From Cytophagaceae bacterium (GTDB taxonomy: Bacteria; Bacteroidota; Bacteroidia; Cytophagales; Spirosomataceae), in the NCBI GenBank assembly GCA_027488335.1, contig JAIYBU010000137.1, positions 1-44,873 of the forward strand: DNA of 44,873 nucleotides, read 5' to 3'. The first letter of the stretch is position 1. Every line of letters starts with the position of its first letter. Of this stretch, positions 25,901 to 33,826 are shown piece after piece. The translations under genes and the position numbers were made by a program. The notes beneath the pieces were generated by a model. It did not search any database. It saw nothing but the letters and a program-made list of their open reading frames with translations, and was not told the origin of the DNA.

Positions 25901-27076
25901 ATGCACCTTTACCTTCACATCCCTTTCTGCCGTCGAGCTTGTCATTATTGTGATTTTCATTTCAGTACAAACCTCTCATTGAAAACCACAGTCGTAGAGG
26001 CTATTTGTCGAGAAATTGATTTACAAGCTAACTACCTGAAAAACAGGAAATTAGAGACGATATACTTTGGTGGTGGAACACCCTCACTACTGAACATGAA
26101 TGAGTTGTATGATATTTTTGAGACAATCAAAAAGCATTATACCTTCGCTGACGACATAGAGATAACCATGGAAGCTAACCCTGATGACATTACTCCTGAC
26201 CGTTTGGCTATTCTGCAACGTTTTGGATTTAATCGCCTCAGCATCGGTATTCAGTCTTTTGATGATAATCACTTAAAATACCTTAATCGTATTCATACTT
26301 CGAAGCACGCCGAAGATTGTGTGCGATTAGCTCAAGAAATGGGTTTTGAAAATCTTACGATTGATTTAATTTATGGGATTCATCCATTGCTGACACTTCC
26401 TAAAAAACTACAAAAAACTCAGTCGGAGTTTACGCACGGCATTCATCAGATTTGGCAGCGAGATTTAGAAAAAGCTATATCGTTGAATGTGCCACATATT
26501 TCGTCGTATTGCCTCACTATTGAACCCAAAACGGTTTTTGGTAAATGGCTACAAATCAACAAAATTCCACCGATTGATGAAGAATTTGCTTCGCAACAGT
26601 TTGATATATTAGTGAATACATTGGCCGAAAATGGCTATGAGCAATACGAAATCTCGAATTTTTGTAGAGATAATCGCTATTCTCGCCACAATACTTCATA
26701 TTGGAAACGCCACGAATATTTGGGCGTAGGGCCGTCGGCTCACTCATTCAATGGCGAGTCTCGCCAGTTCAATGTATCGAATAATACAGCTTATATCAAA
26801 GCTCTTACACTCGGACAAGTGCCTGCCGATTATGAAGTTTTAACTCCTGAGGAAAAAGTGAACGATTATATAATGACTGGACTCCGTACTAAATGGGGCT
26901 GTGATTTGATAGAAATAGAAAAAATGGTTGGAACAAAATGGCTAAAATCTAACGAAGAAGTGCTACGCCAAAATCTTTCTCAAAACTTCCTGAAGCTTGA
27001 TAATCAACTACTTACACTCACACAAAAAGGCAAATTATTTGCAGATAGAATTGCCAGTGATTTATTCTTGGTATAA
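25901..27076 (+). CDS. hemW: Radical SAM haem chaperone HemW
   Basis: 391 residues. The radical SAM Cys-x3-Cys-x2-Cys is near the N-terminus (Cys10, Cys14, Cys17 in PFCRRACHYCDFHF). It is followed by IYFGGGTPSLL, TMEANPDDI, FNRLSIGIQSFDD and LTIDLIYGIH, all typical of the HemN/HemW group. It has the HemW-type spacing rather than the extra N-terminal residues of the oxygen-independent coproporphyrinogen oxidase HemN. HemW binds haem and delivers it to respiratory proteins. Its stop TAA is directly followed by the stop of the opposing DUF1835 gene with no spacer and no hairpin. Confidence 0.92.
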   Translation: MHLYLHIPFCRRACHYCDFHFSTNLSLKTTVVEAICREIDLQANYLKNRKLETIYFGGGTPSLLNMNELYDIFETIKKHYTFADDIEITMEANPDDITPDRLAILQRFGFNRLSIGIQSFDDNHLKYLNRIHTSKHAEDCVRLAQEMGFENLTIDLIYGIHPLLTLPKKLQKTQSEFTHGIHQIWQRDLEKAISLNVPHISSYCLTIEPKTVFGKWLQINKIPPIDEEFASQQFDILVNTLAENGYEQYEISNFCRDNRYSRHNTSYWKRHEYLGVGPSAHSFNGESRQFNVSNNTAYIKALTLGQVPADYEVLTPEEKVNDYIMTGLRTKWGCDLIEIEKMVGTKWLKSNEEVLRQNLSQNFLKLDNQLLTLTQKGKLFADRIASDLFLV

Positions 27077-27820
27077 TTACATTAATCGCTCATAAATTGC
27101 CTTCACTTGTAAATCTCCGAATCCATAGATTCCTTCTCTGACTGAAAATTCAACAAAAACTTCTTGAAAAGTTCTCGAAGTGTTTTCAATGATTTCTCGA
27201 ATGACTCTTTCTGGTCTTCCCCATGAATTATCTTTCGGAAATCTATCAATATGAGCGGCACAAACATCGTCTAAATACTGAAAACAAACAGATTTTTGTT
27301 TTGATAATGCTAAAAGTTCTACAAAATTTTGATTTTGATAAGCCTGCCAAAGGTTTATACCTAATTCAATATCTTGAGCTTGAAAAAGTGCCTTGGTTTC
27401 GTAGGCTTTTTCAAGTGTTTCGGCTGTGGCTGTCCCAAAACCTTTCCATTTATCAGCATCATTATCAATGACAGGAAAAATTCTAAATATTTTTAAATTA
27501 GGCCGTTTGGATAGCAAATAAAGAATAAACCACATATTTGTCTGACAAAATAGGTCATTTTCAAACCACAAGCACACTTCTGAGTTCTCAGGTAACTGTT
27601 GAATTTTACTAAATTCATTGACTACTTTTTCATAATAATTATCTGCTCCGAAAGAATCAGATACATATTTTGCTCGCACTTTCCAAAACTCTGATAAATT
27701 ATTGGCTGATACATTTCCATCTATCAAACATTCTCTACAAATGATAAAATCTTGATTGATTTTGGTGGCTTTTAGTTGTGTGGCCAAACAATCTCCGTTT
27801 AGAATATGATAAGTTTCCAT
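27077..27820 (-). CDS. DUF1835 domain-containing protein
   Basis: 247 residues from the ATG at 27820. The N-terminal HILNGDCLATQL and FIICRECLIDGNV are the defining blocks of DUF1835, a domain often found in bacteria with a C-terminal DUF3658-like part. No biochemical role is established that I know of. The start is chosen because a TATTTTTG promoter element lies at 27889-27896 and METYHILNGD begins the conserved domain; a longer frame adds 16 codons. The 3' end abuts hemW in convergent orientation. Confidence 0.75.
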   Translation of the reverse strand: METYHILNGDCLATQLKATKINQDFIICRECLIDGNVSANNLSEFWKVRAKYVSDSFGADNYYEKVVNEFSKIQQLPENSEVCLWFENDLFCQTNMWFILYLLSKRPNLKIFRIFPVIDNDADKWKGFGTATAETLEKAYETKALFQAQDIELGINLWQAYQNQNFVELLALSKQKSVCFQYLDDVCAAHIDRFPKDNSWGRPERVIREIIENTSRTFQEVFVEFSVREGIYGFGDLQVKAIYERLM

Positions 27821-27888
27821 TTGAATTCTTTTTTGTAGAACAGTTTTGAAATTTTTATGGGGTCGCAATCCAATAATTTAAAACTTTG

Positions 27889-27896
27889 CAAAAATA
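27889..27896 (-). promoter_or_regulatory. Promoter with TATTTTTG (-7) and TTTG (-33) upstream of the DUF1835 gene
   Basis: TATTTTTG on the minus strand, with TTTG at 27915-27918 separated by 18 bp, a good fit to the Bacteroidota promoter. The upstream half overlaps the terminator of the LysM gene. Confidence 0.55.
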
Positions 27897-27916
27897 TGTA
27901 TTGCCTTACGAAAACA

Positions 27917-27942
27917 AAAAGCCACCTCGAAAGATGGCTTTT
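27917..27942 (-). terminator. Terminator after LysM protein
   Basis: AAAAGCCACCT (27917-27927) pairs with AGATGGCTTTT (27932-27942) with one C-A mismatch and a CGAA loop. Read on the minus strand it is followed by T-rich sequence, 19 bases beyond the LysM gene stop. Confidence 0.7.
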
Positions 27943-27961
27943 GAAATGTATTTAGCGTAAA

Positions 27962-28660
27962 TTATTGTTTCTCGGCGAATGGAATAATCAATTTTTCGCC
28001 ACGTTGAGCAACGTTTTTAGTCTTTTTGTTGGCTTGCATAATAAGTGCTTGCGAAACACCGTATTTGTTGCTTACTACTCGAATAATATCACCAGGGCCA
28101 ACTGTATGAATTGCTTTGATGCGAATTTTGATTTTAGTTACTCCAACTTTTATGCCGCTTTCATCAACCCCAGGATTCATCGCTTTAAGGGTTTCCTTTT
28201 TGATATTGTAACGATTCGCTATTCCAAAGAAAGTTTCGCCTTCGCCAACTGTATGTGTGTAAGATTCGCCCCCAGTAGGAATTTCAACTTTTGGTTTTTC
28301 CTCTTTTGGTTTATCTTCTTTCTGTTTTTCTTCTTTTACGGCTGTTGCTTCATTTTTGTCTCCCACTTTAGGTACTGAAACTTCAGGCAAACCGTTGGTT
28401 GCAGGAGTTGTACTTTGTGTTTCGGTAGTAGCAACTTCTTCTTCGGGTAGATTACTAATGGCTTTTGCAACCGTATCAGCAGGCACTGCGGTTAGGTCGT
28501 CATTACCCGAAGTATCATCTGACATATACTTCCAGCCAATGTAAAGCAAAGCACAAATAATACCTACAAGAACTAACAAAACTGCCATTGGTAGGTTGCG
28601 AGCAGGTTCTTTGGGACGTTCATTACGTTGTTCTCGATGTTCTCGGTCTTCGAACTGCAT
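27962..28660 (-). CDS. Membrane-anchored protein with two LysM domains
   Basis: 232 residues: a charged cytoplasmic start (about 1-22, rich in Arg and Glu), one transmembrane helix (about 23-44), a long Glu/Lys/Thr-rich linker, and two LysM modules. The first begins YTHTVGEGETFFGIANRYNI, the second IHTVGPGDIIRVVSNKYGV. LysM binds peptidoglycan glycan strands, so the protein probably ties the inner membrane to the cell wall. No hydrolase domain is present. It stands alone with its own terminator; the upstream gene is an acetyltransferase on the same strand. Confidence 0.85.
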   Translation of the reverse strand: MQFEDREHREQRNERPKEPARNLPMAVLLVLVGIICALLYIGWKYMSDDTSGNDDLTAVPADTVAKAISNLPEEEVATTETQSTTPATNGLPEVSVPKVGDKNEATAVKEEKQKEDKPKEEKPKVEIPTGGESYTHTVGEGETFFGIANRYNIKKETLKAMNPGVDESGIKVGVTKIKIRIKAIHTVGPGDIIRVVSNKYGVSQALIMQANKKTKNVAQRGEKLIIPFAEKQ

Positions 28661-28766
28661 GGGAAAAGATGTTTTAAATTTATAAATAGGAAAACAAGCT
28701 CTTTAATTGATGTATAATTGAAAATGTTTCATTATCAATAGCAAAATAGCGATAATTATCCGTTTA

Positions 28767-29276
28767 TCAGTTTACTTTTATCTCAAACAAGCTCAGACAA
28801 GCTCCTTCATAATGCTTTGGTAAACCTTCTGATTTTTGTAAGGTTGTAAGTCCAATGAACTCAAATCCACAGTGTTGATAATGAGTAATTAGTGGTTCGT
28901 TATCTCCCCAAGTATCCATTCTGATAAACGCTTTGTTATGTTGCTGACAGAAATCCTTTGCCCATCCAACAATTACTTTCACGAAATGCTTACCTCTAAA
29001 CGAAGGATTTGTAACGATTCGATGAATATAAATTGCTGGTTCGTTACTTTTCTCTCCCCAAATCAATTTGTCATCATACGTAATAGCAAAAATACAGGCA
29101 ATTTGCTCATCAATTACTATTTTCCATTGTCTATTTTCGCTAATTTCTGTTTCAATGAGTGAGCGTTCGAAGTCTTGCCAATGTTTGTTAAACTTTGTTT
29201 TTTGAAAACTAATAGCTTCCTCATAAAGTTTAAAAATAGAATCAATATCTTTGATTGAACTGTTGAGTATGTGCAT
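28767..29276 (-). CDS. GNAT family N-acetyltransferase
   Basis: 169 residues with GNAT features: IACIFAITYDD, IYIHRIVTNPSFRGKHFVKVIVGWA (motif A, although the usual RGxG/A loop reads RGKHF), then IRMDTWGDNEPLITHYQHCGFEFIG, the beta5 region with the acetyl-CoA-contacting Tyr. The substrate is unknown. Its start is 5 bases after the purE stop, so it is probably the third gene of a purK-purE transcript. Such GNAT proteins are frequent and functionally diverse. Confidence 0.83.
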   Translation of the reverse strand: MHILNSSIKDIDSIFKLYEEAISFQKTKFNKHWQDFERSLIETEISENRQWKIVIDEQIACIFAITYDDKLIWGEKSNEPAIYIHRIVTNPSFRGKHFVKVIVGWAKDFCQQHNKAFIRMDTWGDNEPLITHYQHCGFEFIGLTTLQKSEGLPKHYEGACLSLFEIKVN

Positions 29277-29281
29277 TAATT

Positions 29282-29767
29282 TTATACCGATTTTTGCAAT
29301 TCTTCGTTCATTTCTTCTACTAAATCCTTTAATCCTTCTCTATATGCTCTTAGTTTTTTTGCAATTTCTTCGTCGTTCGACCCCAAAATTTGTGCTGCTA
29401 AGATTCCTGCATTTTTTGCTCCATTCAATGAAACAGTTGCTACGGGTACACCCGCTGGCATTTGTAGAATTGACAAAATAGAATCCCAACCATCAATCGA
29501 ATTGCTCGATTTGATAGGTACACCAATGACAGGTAAGGTTGTACTCGACGATACCATTCCTGGCAAGTGAGCAGCACCACCGGCACCCGCAATGATAACT
29601 TTTAAGCCTCTTTTACGAGCCGAAAGAGCATAATCAATCATTTTTTGTGGTGTACGATGTGCCGAAACTACCTCTTTTTCGTAAGATATTCCAAATTGTT
29701 CTAATATTTCAACTGCTGCCGACATTACTTTCCAGTCGGATAAGCTACCCATTATGATTCCAACCAT
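29282..29767 (-). CDS. purE: 5-(carboxyamino)imidazole ribonucleotide mutase
   Basis: 161 residues, the usual length for class I PurE, which moves the carboxyl group of N5-CAIR to give CAIR in purine synthesis. Conserved segments are [24 protein letters not shown] with the active-site His, [14 protein letters not shown] and [16 protein letters not shown]. It lies between purK and an acetyltransferase on the same strand. The 70-base gap to purK contains a large inverted repeat. Confidence 0.96.
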   Translation of the reverse strand: MVGIIMGSLSDWKVMSAAVEILEQFGISYEKEVVSAHRTPQKMIDYALSARKRGLKVIIAGAGGAAHLPGMVSSSTTLPVIGVPIKSSNSIDGWDSILSILQMPAGVPVATVSLNGAKNAGILAAQILGSNDEEIAKKLRAYREGLKDLVEEMNEELQKSV

Positions 29768-29770
29768 GTT

Positions 29771-29836
29771 TTTTGAGTTCTGAGCTATGAGTTCTGAAGT
29801 TGTAAGAGTTGATAACTCAGAATTCAGAACTCAAAA
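29771..29836. repeat. Inverted repeat between purK and purE
   Basis: TTTTGAGTTCTGA (29771-29783) is complementary to 29824-29836. A second direct copy of GAGTTCTGA lies at 29789, and the right arm contains CTCAGAATTCAGAACTC, which gives alternative nested pairings. It could attenuate readthrough from purK to purE or be a member of a small interspersed repeat family. Confidence 0.7.
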
Positions 29837-29837
29837 C

Positions 29838-30977
29838 TTATTTCGCTATTACCTTTAGTTTTTCTTTTACAAAAATGACCTTTTCTTTTAATTTATCAAA
29901 ATTTTGGTCAATAATCGTTATATGGCCCATTTTTCGAAAAGGCTTTGTTATTTTCTTTCCATAAAGAAACGGATGCACACCTTCGATGCTCAAAACCTCA
30001 TTCATTCCTTCATATACAGCTTCGCCCGAATAGCCGTCTTCGCCCAATAGATTGACCATGGCGGCTTTTGAGTGAGCTTTTGTGCTTCCCAAAGGCAAAT
30101 CGAAAATGGCTCTTAAATGTTGCTCATATTGCGAAACATCGTTGGCTCTGATGCTTTGATGGCCGCTATTGTGTGGGCGAGGGGCAACTTCGTTGATTAA
30201 AATTTTTCCGTCTTTTGTCAAAAACATTTCAACGGCCAGCAATCCAACTACCCCAAAGGCTTCTGCCGTTTTGATGGCTACTTGCTCGGCTTGTGCTTCT
30301 ATTTCGGCTGATATTTCGGCAGGAGCAAAAAGGTATTCTACCAAATTAGCTTCTGGGTGAAACACCATTTCGACAACTGGAAAAGTGTTGATTTTTCCGC
30401 TCGGATTCCGAGCTACAATTACGGCTAATTCTTTTTCAAAATCCACCATCTTTTCCAATACACTTGGTTGGTCGAAGGCTTTAACTAAATCTGCTTCAGT
30501 GCGTAGCACCTGCACACCTTTACCGTCGTAGCCGCCTGTTCCAAGTTTATGAACAGCAGGTAAAAAATCTACGTAGTTTTTTACATCAGCTTGATTTTCG
30601 GTCAGAATAAAATCAGCCGTCGGAAGATTATTATCTTTGTAAAATTGTTTCTGAATACGTTTATCTTTAATCAATCGAAGAACCGATGGCTGCGGATAAA
30701 CTAATTTTCCTTGCTTTTCAAAGGCTTCGAGAGCTTCGAGGTTTACGTTTTCGATTTCAATCGTAATAATATCGCAGTCTTTTCCGAAAGCCATTACCGT
30801 GTCGAAATCATTGAGCGAACCATTTACAAATTCATGGGCAATGTGCTTACATGGAGCATCTGGGTCGGGGTCAAGCGATTTTATGGTGAAGTCGAAGTCG
30901 ATGGCAGCTTGAATAATCATTCTGCCCAGTTGGCCACCGCCAAGAATACCGAGTTTTTTTGTGTTATCGAATTGCAC
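29838..30977 (-). CDS. purK: 5-(carboxyamino)imidazole ribonucleotide synthase
   Basis: PurK is an ATP-grasp enzyme that carboxylates aminoimidazole ribonucleotide with bicarbonate; its product is the PurE substrate. Marks: LGILGGGQLGRM near the N-terminus, VHKLGTGGYDGKGVQ, KILINEVAPRPHNSGHQS (metal and ATP site). The frame runs up to an ATG at 31025, but a perfect TATCTTTG promoter element (30995-31002) lies inside that extension, so I place the start at the GTG at 30977, which gives 379 residues, a normal length. The alternative ATG at 31007 would precede the element. Confidence 0.93.
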   Translation of the reverse strand: MQFDNTKKLGILGGGQLGRMIIQAAIDFDFTIKSLDPDPDAPCKHIAHEFVNGSLNDFDTVMAFGKDCDIITIEIENVNLEALEAFEKQGKLVYPQPSVLRLIKDKRIQKQFYKDNNLPTADFILTENQADVKNYVDFLPAVHKLGTGGYDGKGVQVLRTEADLVKAFDQPSVLEKMVDFEKELAVIVARNPSGKINTFPVVEMVFHPEANLVEYLFAPAEISAEIEAQAEQVAIKTAEAFGVVGLLAVEMFLTKDGKILINEVAPRPHNSGHQSIRANDVSQYEQHLRAIFDLPLGSTKAHSKAAMVNLLGEDGYSGEAVYEGMNEVLSIEGVHPFLYGKKITKPFRKMGHITIIDQNFDKLKEKVIFVKEKLKVIAK

Positions 30978-30994
30978 GAAGAAGTTTTTTTGTG

Positions 30995-31002
30995 CAAAGA
31001 TA
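30995..31002 (-). promoter_or_regulatory. Candidate -7 element TATCTTTG upstream of purK
   Basis: A perfect TAnnTTTG on the minus strand, 17 bp before the GTG at 30977. It decides the purK start codon. Confidence 0.55.
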
Positions 31003-31177
31003 AGCATGGCTGTATCGAAAAGCAATCTATGTGATTTACGATTTAAGATTTGTGAGTTGTGAATGTTGTAATTGCCTTATAATCAGTGGATTGTTGATGT
31101 ATAACTTAGGGATTTATTCTTTTTTAGGCTTTTAAATGGTATTCATAAAACGTTAATTTTATTTTTTGATAAGGTTT

Positions 31178-32002
31178 TTAAGGATGGGAAATGTGAGAGT
31201 GATGAAATTCACTACCACAGTGCGGACATTTGATTTTTTGTTTATTTCCACGCATTTGCTCGGCAAATCCCGACGCCAAAATACCAGTAGGTAGAGCAAA
31301 AAGTGCTACACCAAGAATAGCGATTAAGCCTCCGATGATTTTCCCGATAGGAGTAATAGGACGGTAATCGGCATCTCCAACGGTGGTCATGGCATTTACA
31401 CCCCACCACATAGCTTCGGGAATACTCGAAAATTTATGTGGTTGCACTTCGTGTTCGAAATAATAGAGTGTACTCGAAGAAATAATCAGCACGAAAACAA
31501 TAAAAATAAAGCTCAATACAAGTTCTTCTTGCTTTTCTTTCATCACTTTTTGAATGACCCGCAAGGCATGAAAATATTTACTCACCCTAAACAAACGAAG
31601 CATTCGGAGTAGTCGAAGAATACGAATAAACCCTAAGTCAGTAATGAATATAGAGAGGTAAAAAGGTGCAATAGAAAGTAAATCGACCAATCCCCAAACC
31701 GAAAAGATAAACTTTAGTCTTCCTTTGATTGGGTGAGAAAAATGAGAGTTTTCTACACATGACCAAAGCCTTAGTATATATTCAATAGTAAAAACAATTA
31801 CCGAAAATAGCTCAAAATCAAGCAATATTTGATGGTATTTGTGGTGGATACTCGGAACAGTGTCCAGAATAATGGCAATGGCATTGAGCGAAATGATAAA
31901 CGTAAGAAAAATATTTACCCAAAGGCTCAAACCGAGTTTTCGATGCCACGTGATTTCGAGAATATTGTGTACGTTCTTGCGTAAAGATACCTTCGGACTC
32001 AT
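31178..32002 (-). CDS. Voltage-gated ion channel with non-canonical selectivity filter
   Basis: 274 residues with the six-helix Kv-type layout: S1-S3, an S4 with five Arg at every third position (127, 130, 133, 136, 139), S5, pore loop and S6. The pore reads MTTVGDADYRPITPIGK where K+ channels have MTTVGYGD; residues 207-212 are T-V-G-D-A-D, so the central Tyr-Gly of the filter is replaced by Asp-Ala while all flanking positions align without a gap. K+ selectivity is therefore uncertain. After S6 a short C-terminus carries KCPHCG and HHSHISH, a possible half zinc-binding site; no RCK domain. It is upstream of purK on the same strand but 200 bases away. Confidence 0.85.
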   Translation of the reverse strand: MSPKVSLRKNVHNILEITWHRKLGLSLWVNIFLTFIISLNAIAIILDTVPSIHHKYHQILLDFELFSVIVFTIEYILRLWSCVENSHFSHPIKGRLKFIFSVWGLVDLLSIAPFYLSIFITDLGFIRILRLLRMLRLFRVSKYFHALRVIQKVMKEKQEELVLSFIFIVFVLIISSSTLYYFEHEVQPHKFSSIPEAMWWGVNAMTTVGDADYRPITPIGKIIGGLIAILGVALFALPTGILASGFAEQMRGNKQKIKCPHCGSEFHHSHISHP

Positions 32003-32126
32003 TAAATATAGATTATTATTTGACCAAATTAAGAAAAAATGATACCTAATTCAATGGAATAGATTAAAAAAAGGCCAATGATTACTCACTGACCCTTAGG
32101 TACTCAACTGATTATAGAAAATAAGA

Positions 32127-32321
32127 TTATTTTTCGGCTTTCTTTTCGCAGCAGGCTTTACTTTCTTTTTTGCATTCTTTGGCCATTCCCTTGTCGCAGC
32201 ATTTCATCTCTTTTTTTGCTGCTTCTCTGCGAGCCTTACGACTACCTTTTTCTTTCTCAACTGCTAAAACAACTGTGGCAGCTGATGCTATCAATGCCAA
32301 AACTACGATTAACTTTTTCAT
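32127..32321 (-). CDS. Small secreted Cys/Lys-rich protein
   Basis: 64 residues: a signal peptide (cleavage likely after VVLA, residue 20) and a 44-residue mature part made mostly of Lys, Glu and Ala with five Cys in the pattern CC-x7-C-x6-CC (positions 41, 42, 50, 57, 58). Family unknown to me. The Cys pairs could bind a metal such as copper or zinc in the periplasm, but this is inference. Gene reality is supported by a good signal peptide and an AT-rich upstream region. Confidence 0.6.
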   Translation of the reverse strand: MKKLIVVLALIASAATVVLAVEKEKGSRKARREAAKKEMKCCDKGMAKECKKESKACCEKKAEK

Positions 32322-32406
32322 GTTTATAATATTTGTATGATTTAAAATAGTAATAGATTACTTTCTGAATCTCAAATATTATACCAAGAGTTAAGTTTCG
32401 TATCAA

Positions 32407-32826
32407 TTAATTGATAGTAAGCGTATGCGTAATTTCGGCGGTCGGGCTGAATTGTGCCGTTGCCGAGCAATATTTTTTTTTTTTTTTTTGAATGGCACGT
32501 TCTACTTTTGCTTGGTCGAGTTGTCCTTTAAGTGCAAAATGTATATTTATCTTGCGAAATGGACTCATTTCTGTTCCTTCGATTTTTACTCGTTCACCAT
32601 CCACCGAAATTCGGAAGTCATCCACTATTTGGCGTTGTTTTTTCAAAATCAAAATTACATCAATAGCCGTACAGCCACCTAAACCCATCAGAAGCATTTC
32701 CATGGGTCTTGCCCCTAAATTATGGCCACCAATATCAACGTTGGCATCCATGTGGTTGACCGTTCCTGCTGTACCGACGGCTTCAAAATGGAAGGCATCA
32801 TCAACTCTAACTAATTCTACTTTCAT
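32407..32826 (-). CDS. OsmC family peroxiredoxin-like protein
   Basis: 139 residues with the OsmC/Ohr fold. The two conserved redox cysteines are Cys52 in MGLGGCTAIDV and Cys120 in KKYCSATAQFSPT. OsmC-type proteins reduce organic peroxides using these two Cys; this YhfA-like short form may have another thiol role. Just before Cys120 comes QKKKKKYC, coded by a 17-base homopolymer, where relatives usually have a mixed helix end such as SxEKYC. The gene lies between a Cys/Lys-rich mini-protein and a long AT-rich intergenic region. Confidence 0.88.
   Translation of the reverse strand: MKVELVRVDDAFHFEAVGTAGTVNHMDANVDIGGHNLGARPMEMLLMGLGGCTAIDVILILKKQRQIVDDFRISVDGERVKIEGTEMSPFRKINIHFALKGQLDQAKVERAIQKKKKKYCSATAQFSPTAEITHTLTIN
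32473..32489 (-). repeat. Poly-A tract (17 A on coding strand) inside the osmC-like gene
   Basis: Seventeen T on the plus strand, read as A on the coding strand, encoding the end of Gln113 and Lys114-118, immediately before Tyr119-Cys120. A slip would remove the second redox cysteine. Confidence 0.9.
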
Positions 32827-33254
32827 TTATATAAGATGTTTTTTTAATAACATATTCAAAGTAAGAGAAAGTTTCTTGAATCAAGAAATCTAATTTTTAG
32901 AATTTTCTTTGCGAATTTTCACATAGGATTTCAGAATTTAATTTTATGGTTAATTTTTTGATTCTATGAAGAGCTTTATAAGAAAAATTATATGTTTGAA
33001 TTAAAAATTGATTGTTTTCTGAAAACCTATTTTTGTGAATTTTGTTACTTTTTTATTATAATTGATAAAAATTGAAACCTATAAATGCTTTTTTGTGAAA
33101 AATATTATTGTACTATTCCAATATTTTAATTTACTATAAAAAGAATATGTCCCAAATAATATTTGGCTATATACTGATTTCGCAAAATAATAAAGAAAGT
33201 ACTTGACATTGGTCAGATTATTATACTATATTTGTGTCATAAAACAGCAAAACA
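32827..33254. other. 428-base AT-rich intergenic region
   Basis: No convincing coding sequence on either strand. The region holds the upstream sequence of the OsmC gene (no exact TAnnTTTG seen) and, at its right end, the promoter of the next plus-strand gene. I see no clear hairpin of RNA-gene size. Confidence 0.6.
33203..33234 (+). promoter_or_regulatory. Promoter with TTG (-33) and TATATTTG (-7)
   Basis: TTG at 33203-33205 and TATATTTG at 33227-33234 are 21 bp apart, the best match to the Bacteroidota promoter in the window. The ATG of the small membrane protein gene follows 20 bp later. Confidence 0.65.
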
Positions 33255-33545
33255 ATGAGAAATAACATAGACAAAGAAACTTACACGTGGTCATTTAAGG
33301 TATTCACTCTTCTTGGAATCCTACTTTTGTTAGTAAATATTTTCTTGTACTTTTCATTAGACCCAATGCACGCAATGGCATTTAAGTTTGCGAGTTCTAC
33401 TTTTTGCTTATTGTTGGCAGTAGGGGTGTGGATGCGTTTGGAATACTTAAAGGCGTTCCAAGAAGCTACTTATAAAGCTCGTCGTGTTCCAATGTGGGCT
33501 TCGATTTTTGTATTTGTATTCACTGCTTTTTCAAGATTTTTCTAA
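33255..33545 (+). CDS. Small hypothetical membrane protein
   Basis: 96 residues with three likely transmembrane helices (about 13-32, 40-58 and 78-94) and a basic cytoplasmic stretch LEYLKAFQEATYKARRVP between the second and third. I recognise no family. The gene is a single-gene unit with a strong consensus promoter 20 bp upstream and a strong terminator after it, which suggests high independent expression. Confidence 0.72.
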   Translation: MRNNIDKETYTWSFKVFTLLGILLLLVNIFLYFSLDPMHAMAFKFASSTFCLLLAVGVWMRLEYLKAFQEATYKARRVPMWASIFVFVFTAFSRFF

Positions 33546-33580
33546 GATATTTCTCTAAACAAACTATAACTTACTTTTGG

Positions 33581-33617
33581 AAAGGAGCAAAATGACTTTG
33601 GTTGTTTTGCTCTTTTT
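33581..33617 (+). terminator. Strong terminator after small membrane protein
   Basis: AAAGGAGCAAAA (33581-33592) pairs with 33605-33616 (TTTTGCTCTTTT) in a 12-bp stem with one G-U pair, followed by a T run. It lies 36 bases after the stop codon. Confidence 0.85.
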
Positions 33618-33826
33618 TGTTTGTGAAATTTTGTCATTTTTACTCTTCGTTTTTTAGTATATTCCTGACTTTTTGTCGTTGTTTGTTTTAATATTTTGTT
33701 GCTTTTCAGACAATATTTCCGAAAAATATGCACCTGCATACTTTTTGATGATATATTTTGCATCACACAATACAAAAACTGTAAGTGACAAACTAATAAC
33801 TTGTGCTACCAAAAACATAAAAAGCT

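Noticed and set aside
27965..28378. A 137-residue plus-strand reading frame opposite the LysM gene
   Set aside because: It is antisense to a gene with clear LysM domains; its Phe-rich translation comes from the Lys/Glu-rich linker.
33542..33775. A 77-residue minus-strand reading frame
   Set aside because: Basic, low-complexity translation with no signal or domain, lying across the terminator and the clpB upstream region.
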